The notes beneath the pieces were generated by a model. It made no database searches, had not been told where the DNA came from, and worked only from the letters and a program-made list of their open reading frames with translations. Positions 43,790 through 54,071 of a stretch of DNA of 64,000 nt are shown piece after piece. Position 1 is the stretch's first letter; each line of letters starts with the position of its first letter. Made by a program: the position numbers and the translations under genes. Source of the stretch: Gaertneriomyces semiglobifer (lineage: Eukaryota; Chytridiomycota; Chytridiomycetes; Spizellomycetales; Spizellomycetaceae); the NCBI GenBank assembly GCA_025558075.1, contig JAHLKF010000001.1, positions 992,001 to 1,056,000 on the forward strand, given 5' to 3'.

Positions 43790-45785
43790 TCAGCCAAAAA
43801 CAGCGCCGCCTTCTATCACATCCTCGGCGCTTCCGGTCCTCCACCAGCTTCTCCACCATATCCACCATTCCAAAATCCCAACTCTAACTTCGGTTTTCCA
43901 GAACTCTACCATGACGCTCCAAAAGGCGGTATCCAACCATACGGGAACAACATTCCCATGCTCTAAGCGTGACTGTACCATTTCGCGTATGGATTCTTGT
44001 TTAATAGCCAACGCACAGTACCAGCCCATAATGGCGACAGAGCGAAGCATATGATCAATGCTATCACCATGAGAAACCTCAAGCGCACTGTCCACAGACC
44101 GTAGCAGATCGTGTGTTTTCAATAACAGCAGTAACTCACGGGGAAGCTTTGCAAGTATATCCGCAATCGCAAAGAAGAAGCGCCCTGTCGAAGCTTTCTG
44201 TCTGATGACTTGAAACTCCCGTTGACTCCTGGCTTGTGCGATACCGCCTTTGGTGTCACTGATGACGTCCCAGCTTCTTCCCGTCAACATGGACGCAAAT
44301 AGCCGATGATAGTCAATATCATCACCGGTTCTATGACGGGACTCCTCTGAAGAAGTAAATAGTCTGTAGGAGTAGTCGAAGATTCCATTCTCATCGCCTG
44401 CAAGTATAGCAGCCCACAGATGTGCGTAGTCCAGACGGAAAGTAGGGGTAAGCTGGCGGTAGAGACCGTGATCCAGCAACACAATTTCAAAGTTGGTCGG
44501 GTTAGGAACGAAGGAGCGCAGAATTAGGATATACGACAGGAACGGTCGCGACCGGGGACGGACGAAAACATTTCCAGCTGAATTTCGTGAAAGAAGCGGT
44601 CAATATAAACGTACATGTTGTCACCCAGACGGGCGCACCCACAAAGCAGTACTTACGATGAGGGTCACAATGCACAAATCCGTTCACAAACATCATCTCT
44701 GAATATATTTTTGAAAGCTCAGACGAAACTTGCCTGGGGTCAATATTGTGCCTTTTGTAGTAGTCCAAGTCATCGATCTTGCCTCCAGCCACAAACTCCA
44801 TGATCAATACTCTGCGATCCGCCCAGTAGACCTCAGGGATCTTCAAAAATGCGCTCCCGTGGAAAAGAGAGCGCACCTTGTTTGCGTTTTCTGCTTCGTG
44901 AACAAAGTCAAGCTCTTGAGGTAATGATTGCTGCATCTCTTCCGCCAGCCATCCAAACTCAAATTCTGGGAACACCTTTTTGATCAACTTCACAATCAAG
45001 ACCACAGTTGCGATATCGACCGGAGTATACTCGTCCAGATATGGATGCTGGATCTTAACTGCCACTTCCTGCCCATTTTTCATGGTAGCACGATGAACTT
45101 GGGCCAATGAGGCCACGCCGAGAGGCTCTGGATCAAACTCGGAGAAAAGGTCATCAAGGGACCGCCCAAGGTCACTACTGAAGAGGCCTTCAATGTCTTC
45201 CAACGGAGTTGGCGGACATTTGTCTTGTAGTGGTCTCATAGTCTCAGTATACTCGGAAGGCAACAGATAAACCAGGGCGGCAATATGCTGACCCAGTTTG
45301 ATGTAGATGCCTTGGTTTGCTTTACACAGCTCCAGCAAACGATCTGCCGCCCGTTGGTGGCATTGACTCCTGTATTCTTCATATTCTGCTTCTCCCACTA
45401 CTTCCGGGCCATTTCTCAACGACCACTTATAGTCGGCGGCAGCCAGCCCTCCGGCCTTTAGCGCCCGGTAACTGCGTATCACCGTGAGACGGTTGTGTCT
45501 AAAGCCTTCAGGATCGTAGAGATAATATGTAGCAAGGGCACCACCGGTAAGACCTAGAAAGGCGGCTAGGCCTCGTAGTCGGAAGCGTTTCGACGGGGGT
45601 GCTGTGTGCGGTGAGGGTCTCGAGTCCGTTGCGGTATATCCACGGCACGACGGAAGCATTGCCGGTCGGAAGACCCTGCAACGGCTAGAGGCAGGAACCA
45701 AAACATTCCTTATGCCTCTGATCCCATTCAGATGACCCGACAGTTGACGGAAGGAACTGTAGTTTGGCACGATCAAGTGCAACAT
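43790..45785 (-). CDS. ADCK1-type UbiB/ABC1 family atypical kinase
   Basis: Mitochondrial UbiB-family protein linked to lipid and coenzyme Q homeostasis (ADCK1/MCP2 group). Exons: complement(43790..44577, 44657..45785); 638 aa. A basic/Ser presequence with a hydrophobic segment (FLGLTGGALATYYLYDPEGF, about 72-91) fits an inner-membrane anchor. Family motifs: GIYIKLGQHIAAL (KxGQ), PEPLGVASLAQVHRA (Ala-rich loop), VAVKIQHPYL (ATP Lys), VLIMEFVAGG, and across the intron VHCDPHPGNVFV, then EIVLLDHGLYR (catalytic DHG). The C-terminus has a Trp-rich amphipathic end. Stop lies 165 bp from the convergent SMYD stop. Confidence 0.93.
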
Positions 45786-46047
45786 TTGAACAAAACTCGT
45801 ATAGATCTACTAATAAATACTATCACTACCACTGTTAATACTGATGTACTGCTGCCACTGCTACTACCAGCGGACGACACTTGTTCTGCTTTAAGACGGA
45901 GCCTCAGGTTCCTGCCCTGCGATGGCTCCCCTGTCTTCCGTTTCCGCCTTTTGCTGTTGAGTTTTTTGGAGGCCGAGAATCGCGACGACAAATCGAGTCA
46001 CGGATAAACAATCCGGCAGGAATCATAACCAATTCGGAACGGGAGTC

Positions 46048-46791
46048 ATGTCAATATCACCACTACCAAACGAGCCGCCTGCAGCGGCGGGGAATTTTGA
46101 GGCGAGCATTCAACAGTATCTGCAAGCTCTTTTGGATCTCGGACGTACAGTGTACCATGTCCCGGAAGGGAACGAAAACGAGACAATTGTCGCCGACAAA
46201 ATGTAATCGTTCCAGCAATGGGTCTAATGATCATACCGGCCACTTGCTCCAGAGACTGACTGTATGCTCATGCTAGGGATGAAGTGATTCAGGCCCTGGG
46301 CGTATTGGATGAAGCAAAGGAAACTGTCACCACGCGGCTCCCGTTAGCAGTTGTGGAGTAAGCAATGATCTGCAGCTATCCAGTAGTGTGGTCTACCTTT
46401 CCAACACCGTTAGTTCAGGCAAATAGACGAAGGCAACAATCCAGATGGACTGCTACAAGAGTGGGTCAAAGCACTCATCGACAAGAACCACAGGGCGAAC
46501 GGGCAAATGAAAGCAATGCAGGTAATACCCCCTTGAGAGGTTATGCTAAATGGATCAATTTCTCACTGTAATCTGGTAAAGGCATTGCAACAAGATCTTC
46601 ATGCGAGACTGCGATCCAGTCATCCAGACCTAGCGCTAGCTTTGGACCCCCAGGCGGGCACAACGAGTGACCCAATGATCGTGAATCCAACTGTAGAAGA
46701 AGCGAAACACCAGCAGGATGCCTCTTCAACATCGATGGCGGAAGCTGGAGCGCCACCGCCAGACCTGGATCTCTCTGAATATAACGTTTAA
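46048..46791 (+). CDS. MED10: Mediator complex subunit 10
   Basis: Middle-module subunit of Mediator (Nut2 in yeast). Exons: 46048..46202, 46277..46357, 46419..46521, 46582..46791; 182 aa. The N-terminal helix FEASIQQYLQALLDLGRTVY and TIVADKMDEVIQALGVLDEA, LPLAVVEQIDEGNNPDGLL, EWVKALIDKNHRANGQMKAM and ALQQDLHARL reproduce the family core. It has an extra, low-complexity C-terminal tail of about 55 residues ending DLDLSEYNV. Each of the three introns is under 75 nt. Confidence 0.9.
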
Positions 46792-47521
46792 AGCTCAGCG
46801 AGCATTCAGCGTGCAGTCATTTTTGGCCATAACAAGCGTGCTTCGCGCGCCAGCTTGAGTAGCAAGACAGAGCCTTGCAGGGAGACGGAAAGAAAGCAGG
46901 AATTGCTGCACTCCCGCTAATGAAGTATATGCCTTCCGCTCTCTGTCTATCTACCATTGTTGTCGTCGCATAGGAGAAATATCAACCCCCGTAGACGTAT
47001 TATTAAGTTGACCATTTCCAGTATCGATAACACGTAGCCCTAGTTTAATTTAGATATGACTCATGTGCGCGCTGATGCCGACGAGATTTCCAGCGACAGC
47101 GATATTATAACCATCAACAACTGATCCATCTTCCGATTGGAGTATCGCAAGGCCAAGTGAAGGCAGAGCGAGCGCACGGCGAGATTGACGGACGAACACA
47201 CTCACGGACTGCCGGTGAGGTTATGGTGGAAGAGACGTTTGTCGACGAACTGGTCCATATCGCTGCAGCTTTTTGTGAGAGAGTGTTGCTCGAATGAGAA
47301 GTGCTCTCTAGCGCAGTCGATTGCTGGTTGTTGATTACTGAAAACTCCCGTTTTACGTGGTTGGCGTCCTGCCCAAGTTCTCAAATTCTTGCCCTCTACG
47401 ATTGTCCAAAGAGAGACTTTGAGCGTCAATCCGGAGGCATCTGTCACCGTGGGGGACAAAGCGGCCAGCACGCCCGTTAAGCAAACGTCGGAGCTCCGCG
47501 CTACCAGTCCTTTCAGCTCCG
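46792..47521. other. Intergenic region MED10 / mitochondrial carrier
   Basis: 730 bp. A plus-strand open frame at 47389 overlaps the carrier's first exon in another frame and has no family resemblance. Otherwise nothing seen. Confidence 0.45.
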
Positions 47522-49090
47522 ATGATCGTAGAAAAGCCGTCGTCGGCTCCACCGTCGCTTGCGGCAACTTCCTCTTCTGTGGCGCTCATCACCTCCGCAA
47601 CATCTCCTACGACTGCATCCACACTCGACACTAGAACCTCGTCGGATCCTATTGCTGATTATATGCGAGATGTTGCGCGTTCCAATGCTGGTAAGCTCCA
47701 CTGTATGTATTAGTAGATTGGCAGTGCATGCTTGCTAAAGGTCCACCTCCGTGGTTGTCAGTCACTATTGCCGCAACTAGCGCCGCAGTAACCTCAGTTC
47801 TCTGTGGCTTTCCTTTCGACTCAATCAAGACGCGAATGCAGGCATTCCGCTTCCCCTCCACGATGGATTGTATTCGGACAACCCTAAACAACGAAGGCAT
47901 AGCTGGCTGTGAGTGCGCTAGGCGTTTTCAAATTGCTGCTGACTTATAACACATGGCTTCGGATGTCCCATGCAGTCTTCCGAGGATGTATCCCTATAAT
48001 TGCGTCCATTTCTGTGCTAAGATCGCTGTCCTTTTCCATGTACAATGGCGGGAAGCAAGAAGTCAAAACGTGGCTCCCGGAGGACACCACACCCTTGACG
48101 TCCCTAGTAATATCCAGGTAACTTATGCTAGTACCAAGTGATTTGTGAGTTGTGTCCTAACGAACGTCTGCACAGTTCCTTATCAGGAGCGTTTGCCGGT
48201 TCTGTAATAGCTACACTCAACGCTCCTATAGATTTCATTAAAGTAAGCTAAGTCTTACCATTACTCGCACCCATCAGCGAGAAAGCTCACTTCTTCCACC
48301 CAATTGCTAGCTACAGCGCCAACTCGAGCGCATGATTTCAACGAAGCACGTAGTGGCTGAAGTAGTAGAGGAAGCGGTCGCCTCCGCTTCGCCAACAGCT
48401 GCTGCGGGTCTTGGTGAAGGAGCCTCCGTTGCGGCGGCAGCAGCGGCAGCCGAACAACGAATAGAGCGTCAGAGAGCTGAGCATGGTTCCGTTCGAAGAC
48501 CGCCGGGGACAGTACCTAATGCTACCTCCACGCTCATAACGACTAGGCCGCCGCCCGACATGTCCACTCTAGACTGGGCGAAGAGGATCGTTCACCTCAA
48601 AGGCCCCACAGGCTTATACGCGGGTTACTCTATGCATTTGCTACGTGACGCAATAGGCACCGCGATGTATTTTTGTGGATATGAGACAGCCAAGTATTTG
48701 CTGACGCGCGAAGGAAGAGACCCAGGCCCACTTATCTACATGACGGCGGGTGGATTGGCCGGCACATTATCCTGGCTCGTTCTTTTTCCCATAGACATGT
48801 ACGTTTCCCCAGCCTTGGTTTTGTGCTTAGCCTGCTCGTTCTGATCTCTCCGCCCTTTTTTTTTTCTTTGACGAAACTTTCTTAGAACGAAATCCGTTCT
48901 TCAACGTGAAGCTCTAAATCCTTCTCCAAAATACAACACCCCCGCAGAGTTCGTCCGAATCAGATGGGCTAAACGTGGCTTGCGAGGATTCTACACCGGT
49001 ATTGGACCGCAACTGATTAGAAGCTTCCCGGTCCATAGTATCAACTTCTTGGTCTACGAGCACGTACTGAAATTGTGCAAAGGTGCATGA
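47522..49090 (+). CDS. Mitochondrial carrier (SLC25) family protein
   Basis: Six-helix inner-membrane solute carrier. Exons: 47522..47690, 47741..47908, 47976..48117, 48176..48242, 48311..48798, 48886..49090; 412 aa, longer than the usual 300. Three repeats with their signatures: FPFDSIKTRMQ (about 80), APIDFIKLQRQ (about 180) and FPIDITKSVLQ (about 343), with the second repeat less canonical. The final repeat has GLRGFYTGIGPQLIRSFPVH. An Ala/Glu-rich insert of about 70 residues (EVVEEAVASASPTAAAG) follows helix 3. The Ser/Thr/Ala-rich N-terminus is unusual. Substrate cannot be assigned from what I see; the acylcarnitine/amino-acid group is nearest. Confidence 0.9.
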
Positions 49091-50306
49091 AGGGCGGTTT
49101 GCGACCATGGCGGGTCGGCATGTGCGCGTTAAATTATATGCAGAATGAACATACCTCTTGAAAACCCCAGGCGTACTGAAGACTTAGCGGCTCTAGATTG
49201 ATTTCATGACTATGAAACTCATTGCCTGTGTGGTGTCGCATGTGCAGATACTCCCGCGGCCCAGCAATGGCTGGGTGCTGGCCCCTTCCAAACTTTAAAA
49301 GAAATTGTGGGAGATGTCTTGTGAAGATGACGCTAGATATAGTTGTTCTCAACTCCTTTCTGGTGACCGGTCGCGCTTCACGCATACCGCCGAGGCGACG
49401 ACCATATGGTTGGCACCTTGACACGGGTGGCCGACGGCACAAATATGTGTTCTCGTTCATTGCGCGGCCGACAATTGTAAATAGTACAGTGGGATAATCC
49501 CGGATGTCAATAGATCATCAAGCTCGCCAAATGGTGAGGACATGATTTGCAATGCTTGTGGACCGAAATTGTGTGTTTTCGAGGTCTAGAACATTCAGTG
49601 GTAAGACTTGAAAGTGAACGACTACCAGTCGCAAAAATACAGCTGGATGCAGTGTTGAAGCCATCTCGGATATTTATATGCTCTCCGGTATATTTCGCAC
49701 CAGCTTCATAACGAGCTCGGGTGCATTTTCCCACTCGGCTGCAGCCATGCGAGTGATTACTTGGGATCATGGCGGTTATCGCGTCCGAGTCCATTCATGT
49801 GCTCACGCTCAGAGAGTAATATGATACCCAACTAGCATGTGCAGTAAGGTGGTACTGATGATGCCATGCTGTCGCCCTGGAGTGCTGCATCTCCATTGCG
49901 AACTCCCACAGAGAGAAACGGGAACATCGTACCAGGAGTGAGTGAGAACATGACAGGAACAAAGCTTCTCCTCAGTCTCCAAACGTACGGTCGATGACCC
50001 ACTTGGCAGGCGACTGATGCTTCTGCCGTGAAATCTCAAGGAAAATGCCAACCGTGGGTTAGGGGCATCCAACCGTGGGAAAGTTGATGCCGTTCAACAA
50101 TAATCACAGCTCACCAGCAGACGCTAACACATTAGGCAATACTAAAAGCGAAGACTTATCACGCCCGTGCGAAAGTGCCGACTGCATCTGATTGGACGGC
50201 GAAAGTCAGCAACCGCTAACGGAAGGTGGTCCGGCAAACATGGTTTAATAAATTAGCATAAATTAGCAAGATCTCTCTACGGTAGGACCGATGCTACGGA
50301 TGACAT
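49091..50306. other. 1.2-kb intergenic region
   Basis: Lies between the 3' ends of the carrier (+) and the LRR gene (-). Several short frames on both strands lack ATG context, splice logic or family motifs. No tRNA-like B box seen. Nothing I can support. Confidence 0.4.
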
Positions 50307-52172
50307 TTAATCCCATCCACCCACAAGCCATTGAGAGGTGCTCGTTCCATTTTCCGCGGACCCTGCAGCAATCGCAGTTGGGTCAAACGGTGCAATGAGA
50401 GCCTTCTTCTTCTCCGCTTTGGGTTTAATCTCAACAACAGCTAGTACACCGGAACGGGCTTGCGCCTCTCCACCCACCGCAACAGTTGCGCTCATCGCGA
50501 CGGCCGGTGGTTGTGAAACGGGCTTCTTTGGCGCTTTGTGCTCCTCCGAATGGCTTGCAATCTTCGATTGGCTGTCCTTGTCCTTGTCTGAGGAGTGTCT
50601 CTGCTGTTGTTTATGGTTTTTCGCAGTTTGAGGTTGGCTTTTCGGCTGTTGATTACCAATCTTTGACTTTTGGTCGTCGCTTGTAACTATTGCTCTGTCC
50701 TTTGCGCGCGAGCCAGCCTTCTTCGTCGAAGCCTTACTGTCAGACTCTGCGCTTGGTCTCAACTTCACGTGTGGCGTCGCGTCGGGTAAAAAGAATGGAT
50801 CATCCTCTTCCTGATTCCCAGCTGATGCTTCTGCTCTTAACGATTGCTTTTGAGGCGGACCATCAGCGTAATCGCTTTTCACTCGTTGAGCACCCTGCTT
50901 GAACACATGTTGGCCCTGTGATCCGTCAGACCTAACTTTGGGTGTATGCTTGTCTCGATGGGAGCGTTCTTCTGTTAGGGCTTCTTTACTCGGTTTCCTT
51001 GACTTCTCACGCATTTCAGACTTTCTCGGGCGCTCTTCTGTTGGGGTTTCTTTGTTCGGTTTCCTAGACTTCTCACGCATCTCAAGCTTTCGCGGCCGCT
51101 CGTCTCCGCCGACCTTTTGTTGCTTCGACCTTTCATTCTCTCCTTCTCCATTGTCGCCTGGCAAACTGGCACCAGCCTCCATCGCGCTGCGCTTTCGCTT
51201 TTTTGCTTCTAGGGCCTTCCGCTTACTCTTGCGTTCTAAAAACTTAGGGTCAAATCGTTCTCCGTCGAGGATCCGCAACGTTGGACATAGGGTGAGCACA
51301 TCTTCACGAAAAGCATTCTTTGTAGCATCGGCCTCGGTTGACTGTTTGCCTTCTGAGAAAGGGTTGCCTTTGACGTTCAAGTTGATCAAATTGTGAAGTG
51401 AAGCCAGATTCGCAATGTCGGCCGTTTGGCGGATTAGATTATGGCCAATATCAAGGATTTCGAGCGAAGGGAGGTATCTAATATGGTCTGGGACATTCAA
51501 GAGCTTGTTATTGTTCAAACGAAGTTCCTTCAGCGACGGACAGGCACGGAGATCAGGGAAGGTGCGGAGCTGGTTGTGGGCAATGGAGAGCTTGGTCAAC
51601 TCAGGAAACGCGCCCAATCCATCGGTAGAGGTCAGCATATTGTGCGAAAGAACTAGCGTGTTGAGGCTTGCGAGTGTGGCAATGTTTTCAATGCGTTGTA
51701 TTTTGTTGTGGTTGAGGATCAAGGCCTTGAGCTTTGTGCATTGCGACACGTGAATTGATATTCGATTGACGGCATTATGGGACAGGTTCAAAACTAAGAA
51801 AGCAGCAGATGAACACCCATCCAATGAAAGCGCATTGCAAGCTTCCGTACGCAGAAACACGCGAGACTCACCTAACAGGTTTGCTAAAGTTTGGAGACCC
51901 TCCCCACAAACTTCAAACTGATTTTGTGAAAGGTTGAGCCACGTAAGCTCTTTGCAGTGCTTCAAGCCTGAAAGGGCATCTGGTTTCTTCAAGGAATTTT
52001 GGGACAGGTCCAATTTGTGCAAGTTGAGGGCGACGGAAATATCATCGACATGCGCGATTTGGGAGTTTTTACAGTTGGCGACCACGAGTTCCCGCAGAGG
52101 TTTCTCCGGGTGCTTTTCCGCAAGTAAGGTAGGCGTCAGCTTCACCATTTCTGCTAGCCTATGTTTCTTCAC
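50307..52172 (-). CDS. Leucine-rich repeat protein with a long basic disordered tail
   Basis: Exons complement(50307..51793, 51872..52172), 595 aa. The N-terminal half (about 10-270) is SDS22/U2A-prime-type LRRs: LHKLDLSQNSL, LTWLNLSQNQF, LLVLNLSHNAV, LKALILNHNKI, LNTLVLSHNML, LKELRLNNNKL, ending with the capping ILDGERFDPKFLERK. The tail is Lys/Arg/Glu/Ser-rich, with two copies of a RPRK.EMREKSRKP.KE unit (about 360-405), and probably nuclear. The 78-nt stretch 51794-51871 is in frame without stops, so the gene reads open as one exon. It is taken as an intron because GTGAGT and CTTAG bound it and its removal restores one perfect repeat. Start could be 52148 (MVKLTPTLL). Confidence 0.75.
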   Translation of the reverse strand: MKKHRLAEMVKLTPTLLAEKHPEKPLRELVVANCKNSQIAHVDDISVALNLHKLDLSQNSLKKPDALSGLKHCKELTWLNLSQNQFEVCGEGLQTLANLLGESRVFLRTEACNALSLDGCSSAAFLVLNLSHNAVNRISIHVSQCTKLKALILNHNKIQRIENIATLASLNTLVLSHNMLTSTDGLGAFPELTKLSIAHNQLRTFPDLRACPSLKELRLNNNKLLNVPDHIRYLPSLEILDIGHNLIRQTADIANLASLHNLINLNVKGNPFSEGKQSTEADATKNAFREDVLTLCPTLRILDGERFDPKFLERKSKRKALEAKKRKRSAMEAGASLPGDNGEGENERSKQQKVGGDERPRKLEMREKSRKPNKETPTEERPRKSEMREKSRKPSKEALTEERSHRDKHTPKVRSDGSQGQHVFKQGAQRVKSDYADGPPQKQSLRAEASAGNQEEDDPFFLPDATPHVKLRPSAESDSKASTKKAGSRAKDRAIVTSDDQKSKIGNQQPKSQPQTAKNHKQQQRHSSDKDKDSQSKIASHSEEHKAPKKPVSQPPAVAMSATVAVGGEAQARSGVLAVVEIKPKAEKKKALIAPFDPTAIAAGSAENGTSTSQWLVGGWD

Positions 52173-52548
52173 ACTTCAATTCACTGCCTTTGTTAACACG
52201 AAACTTCAACGAAACTGTGAATTGTTTTTGGCCCGGTCCGTTCACGTGAAGTCATCCGTGTATTCACGTGTTATTGTTATCAATATGAATATTACGCAAT
52301 CAAGTTCGGAGCCATCAACACGCGTGGTTTGCAGAACAAGCATTTGTACAATAACAGTGTTCTTCGAACGACGGCGACGGGAATGCGAAGAGAGGATCAC
52401 TTGACGCATTGAGAACTTTGCAAGTACGAAGTTGTAGGAGCTCGGATTGTAGTGTGAGAGCGCTTCCTGTCGGCATTGACTGTTATTCTCTGCGTGTAAA
52501 CTTGGCGCCTCTTGTGTTCCCGTCTGAAGAAACAAACAATCGTCGGAG
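52173..52548. promoter_or_regulatory. Divergent upstream region LRR / MpaB-like gene
   Basis: 376 bp shared by two divergent genes; contains TCACGTGAAG and TTCACGTG near 52240-52268. No TATA element or gene seen. Confidence 0.4.
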
Positions 52549-53979
52549 ATGTTTCCTGCGCTTATACCCTTCGGGTGGGCTGCATCCACATATTTGTACT
52601 GGGTCAGGGGACGACGGTTCGATACCCTTACAGATATCCTACAACTGCCGGATCCCCATACTTCACCGGGAGCCGCGTTTCAGACATACGAGAAAACCTG
52701 GGCATACGAGTTTCCGTTCCTCTCAAGAGTAGCATTTCATTTTGCTCTCTTGCGCGCTCTTTCTATACCCTCAATTGCGAATGCCATCTCGCCATCAACC
52801 AGCGACATTACCGGTACAAATGCCGCCAGAAGTCTTGAAGATACCGATCTTCTCTTGAAAGAGCTAACCGAGAGACCGTTATCACATCCGCGGGCCCAGA
52901 AGGCATTGCACCGAGCGTCACAGATTTGCTCGCAGTTCCAATTAGCCACTTCAGAATACATCTACATCCTCGCAGTACTTGTTATCGAGCCTTGTCGACT
53001 TGTCGAGAAGTGGGGATACCGCTCCCTAACAGCTAAGGAAAAGCAAGCTCACTATCAAGTATGGCGAACTATTGGTGAGAGCATTGGTATACGCGACATT
53101 CCGTCAACCTATCATGCCTTGTCCGAGTACCTCGACGATTTTGAACGACAACATGCCGGGCCCTCCCCATCCGCTCCACAAATGGCGTCCGTCGCCATTT
53201 CTCTATTTATTGAGACATTGCCATTCAAATCTCTCCACCATATTCTTACGCCACTTATTTCCCGTCTCATCCATTCCCTTCTCGACCCCACTGTACGTCA
53301 GACGTTGCGTCTGTCTTCGCCGCCTTATGTTATCACATGGTTGGCTGACTTTATTCTGCGGTCCCATGCTGTCTTTGTTCGCTACTGTTTACCTCCACGG
53401 GATGAACCATGCAAGAGAACACCATCCATCGCAGCAGGTCCGAGCGGGCGATACATCCCGGTTCAACACGTATATGGTCACTTTTACGTCCATGGCTACC
53501 GCGTCGACGATCTCGGGAAGTCAATGACTTTCGACCTTGGTGGAAACGAAACCAAGCAGTCTCGGGTACGACGCACAATATCGTTTGATTGGCCAAGATT
53601 GCAGGCGCCATCAATCAGAGAAATGACGCCGCACAGTAATGCGGCGACCGACGACAAGAGCGCGACTACGGGTGCGAATAGCAAAAGCGCGGTTGCAACT
53701 ACAAAGCCATCGCCGACGCTTAAGCATCGGCATTCCATCCATTTTGGCTCTACTGTGCAATCGGGAGCATACACAACCACCACGCAGTCAAGAACTCACC
53801 ATAACAATATCAACGATACCGACGACTCAAAAATTGCATTTCGTCGCTTTCGCACAATATCTAAAATGGAGTCGCTGGACTTGCCGATTCATGCTCCGAC
53901 GCCCAGGCGAGCGGCAAGGCTGACGATTCCTTTCGCTGGGGCTGCGGAATGTGACACGGCAGTGACTGGGTTTCAATAG
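52549..53979 (+). CDS. ER-bound oxygenase MpaB/Lcp-like (DUF2236) protein
   Basis: Haem-type oxygenase-like protein of the MpaB/rubber-oxygenase family. Single exon, 476 aa. A hydrophobic N-terminus (MFPALIPFGWAASTYLYWV) fits a membrane anchor. The domain (about 25-285) shows TYEKTWAYEFPFLSR, ICSQFQLATSEYIYILAVLV, EPCRLVEKWGYRSLTAKEK, HYQVWRTIGESIGIRDIP and STYHALSEYLDDFERQHAGP, the family's hallmark order. The C-terminal 170 residues are disordered and Ser/Thr-rich. Family members in fungi act in secondary metabolism or lipid oxidation; no metabolite cluster surrounds it here, so the role is open. Confidence 0.85.
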   Translation: MFPALIPFGWAASTYLYWVRGRRFDTLTDILQLPDPHTSPGAAFQTYEKTWAYEFPFLSRVAFHFALLRALSIPSIANAISPSTSDITGTNAARSLEDTDLLLKELTERPLSHPRAQKALHRASQICSQFQLATSEYIYILAVLVIEPCRLVEKWGYRSLTAKEKQAHYQVWRTIGESIGIRDIPSTYHALSEYLDDFERQHAGPSPSAPQMASVAISLFIETLPFKSLHHILTPLISRLIHSLLDPTVRQTLRLSSPPYVITWLADFILRSHAVFVRYCLPPRDEPCKRTPSIAAGPSGRYIPVQHVYGHFYVHGYRVDDLGKSMTFDLGGNETKQSRVRRTISFDWPRLQAPSIREMTPHSNAATDDKSATTGANSKSAVATTKPSPTLKHRHSIHFGSTVQSGAYTTTTQSRTHHNNINDTDDSKIAFRRFRTISKMESLDLPIHAPTPRRAARLTIPFAGAAECDTAVTGFQ

Positions 53980-54071
53980 CCTCGCGGCCTCTCCGCGATT
54001 CAAGGACTCAATGATGTCACCTATGTATTATTATCATTATTGACTCAGTTTGTTGTTACCTCTGCTATGAC

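Noticed and set aside
50338..51396. Plus-strand frames opposite the LRR gene
   Set aside because: Antisense to the charged tail; Ser/Phe/Leu bias is the complement of Lys/Glu/Arg codons.
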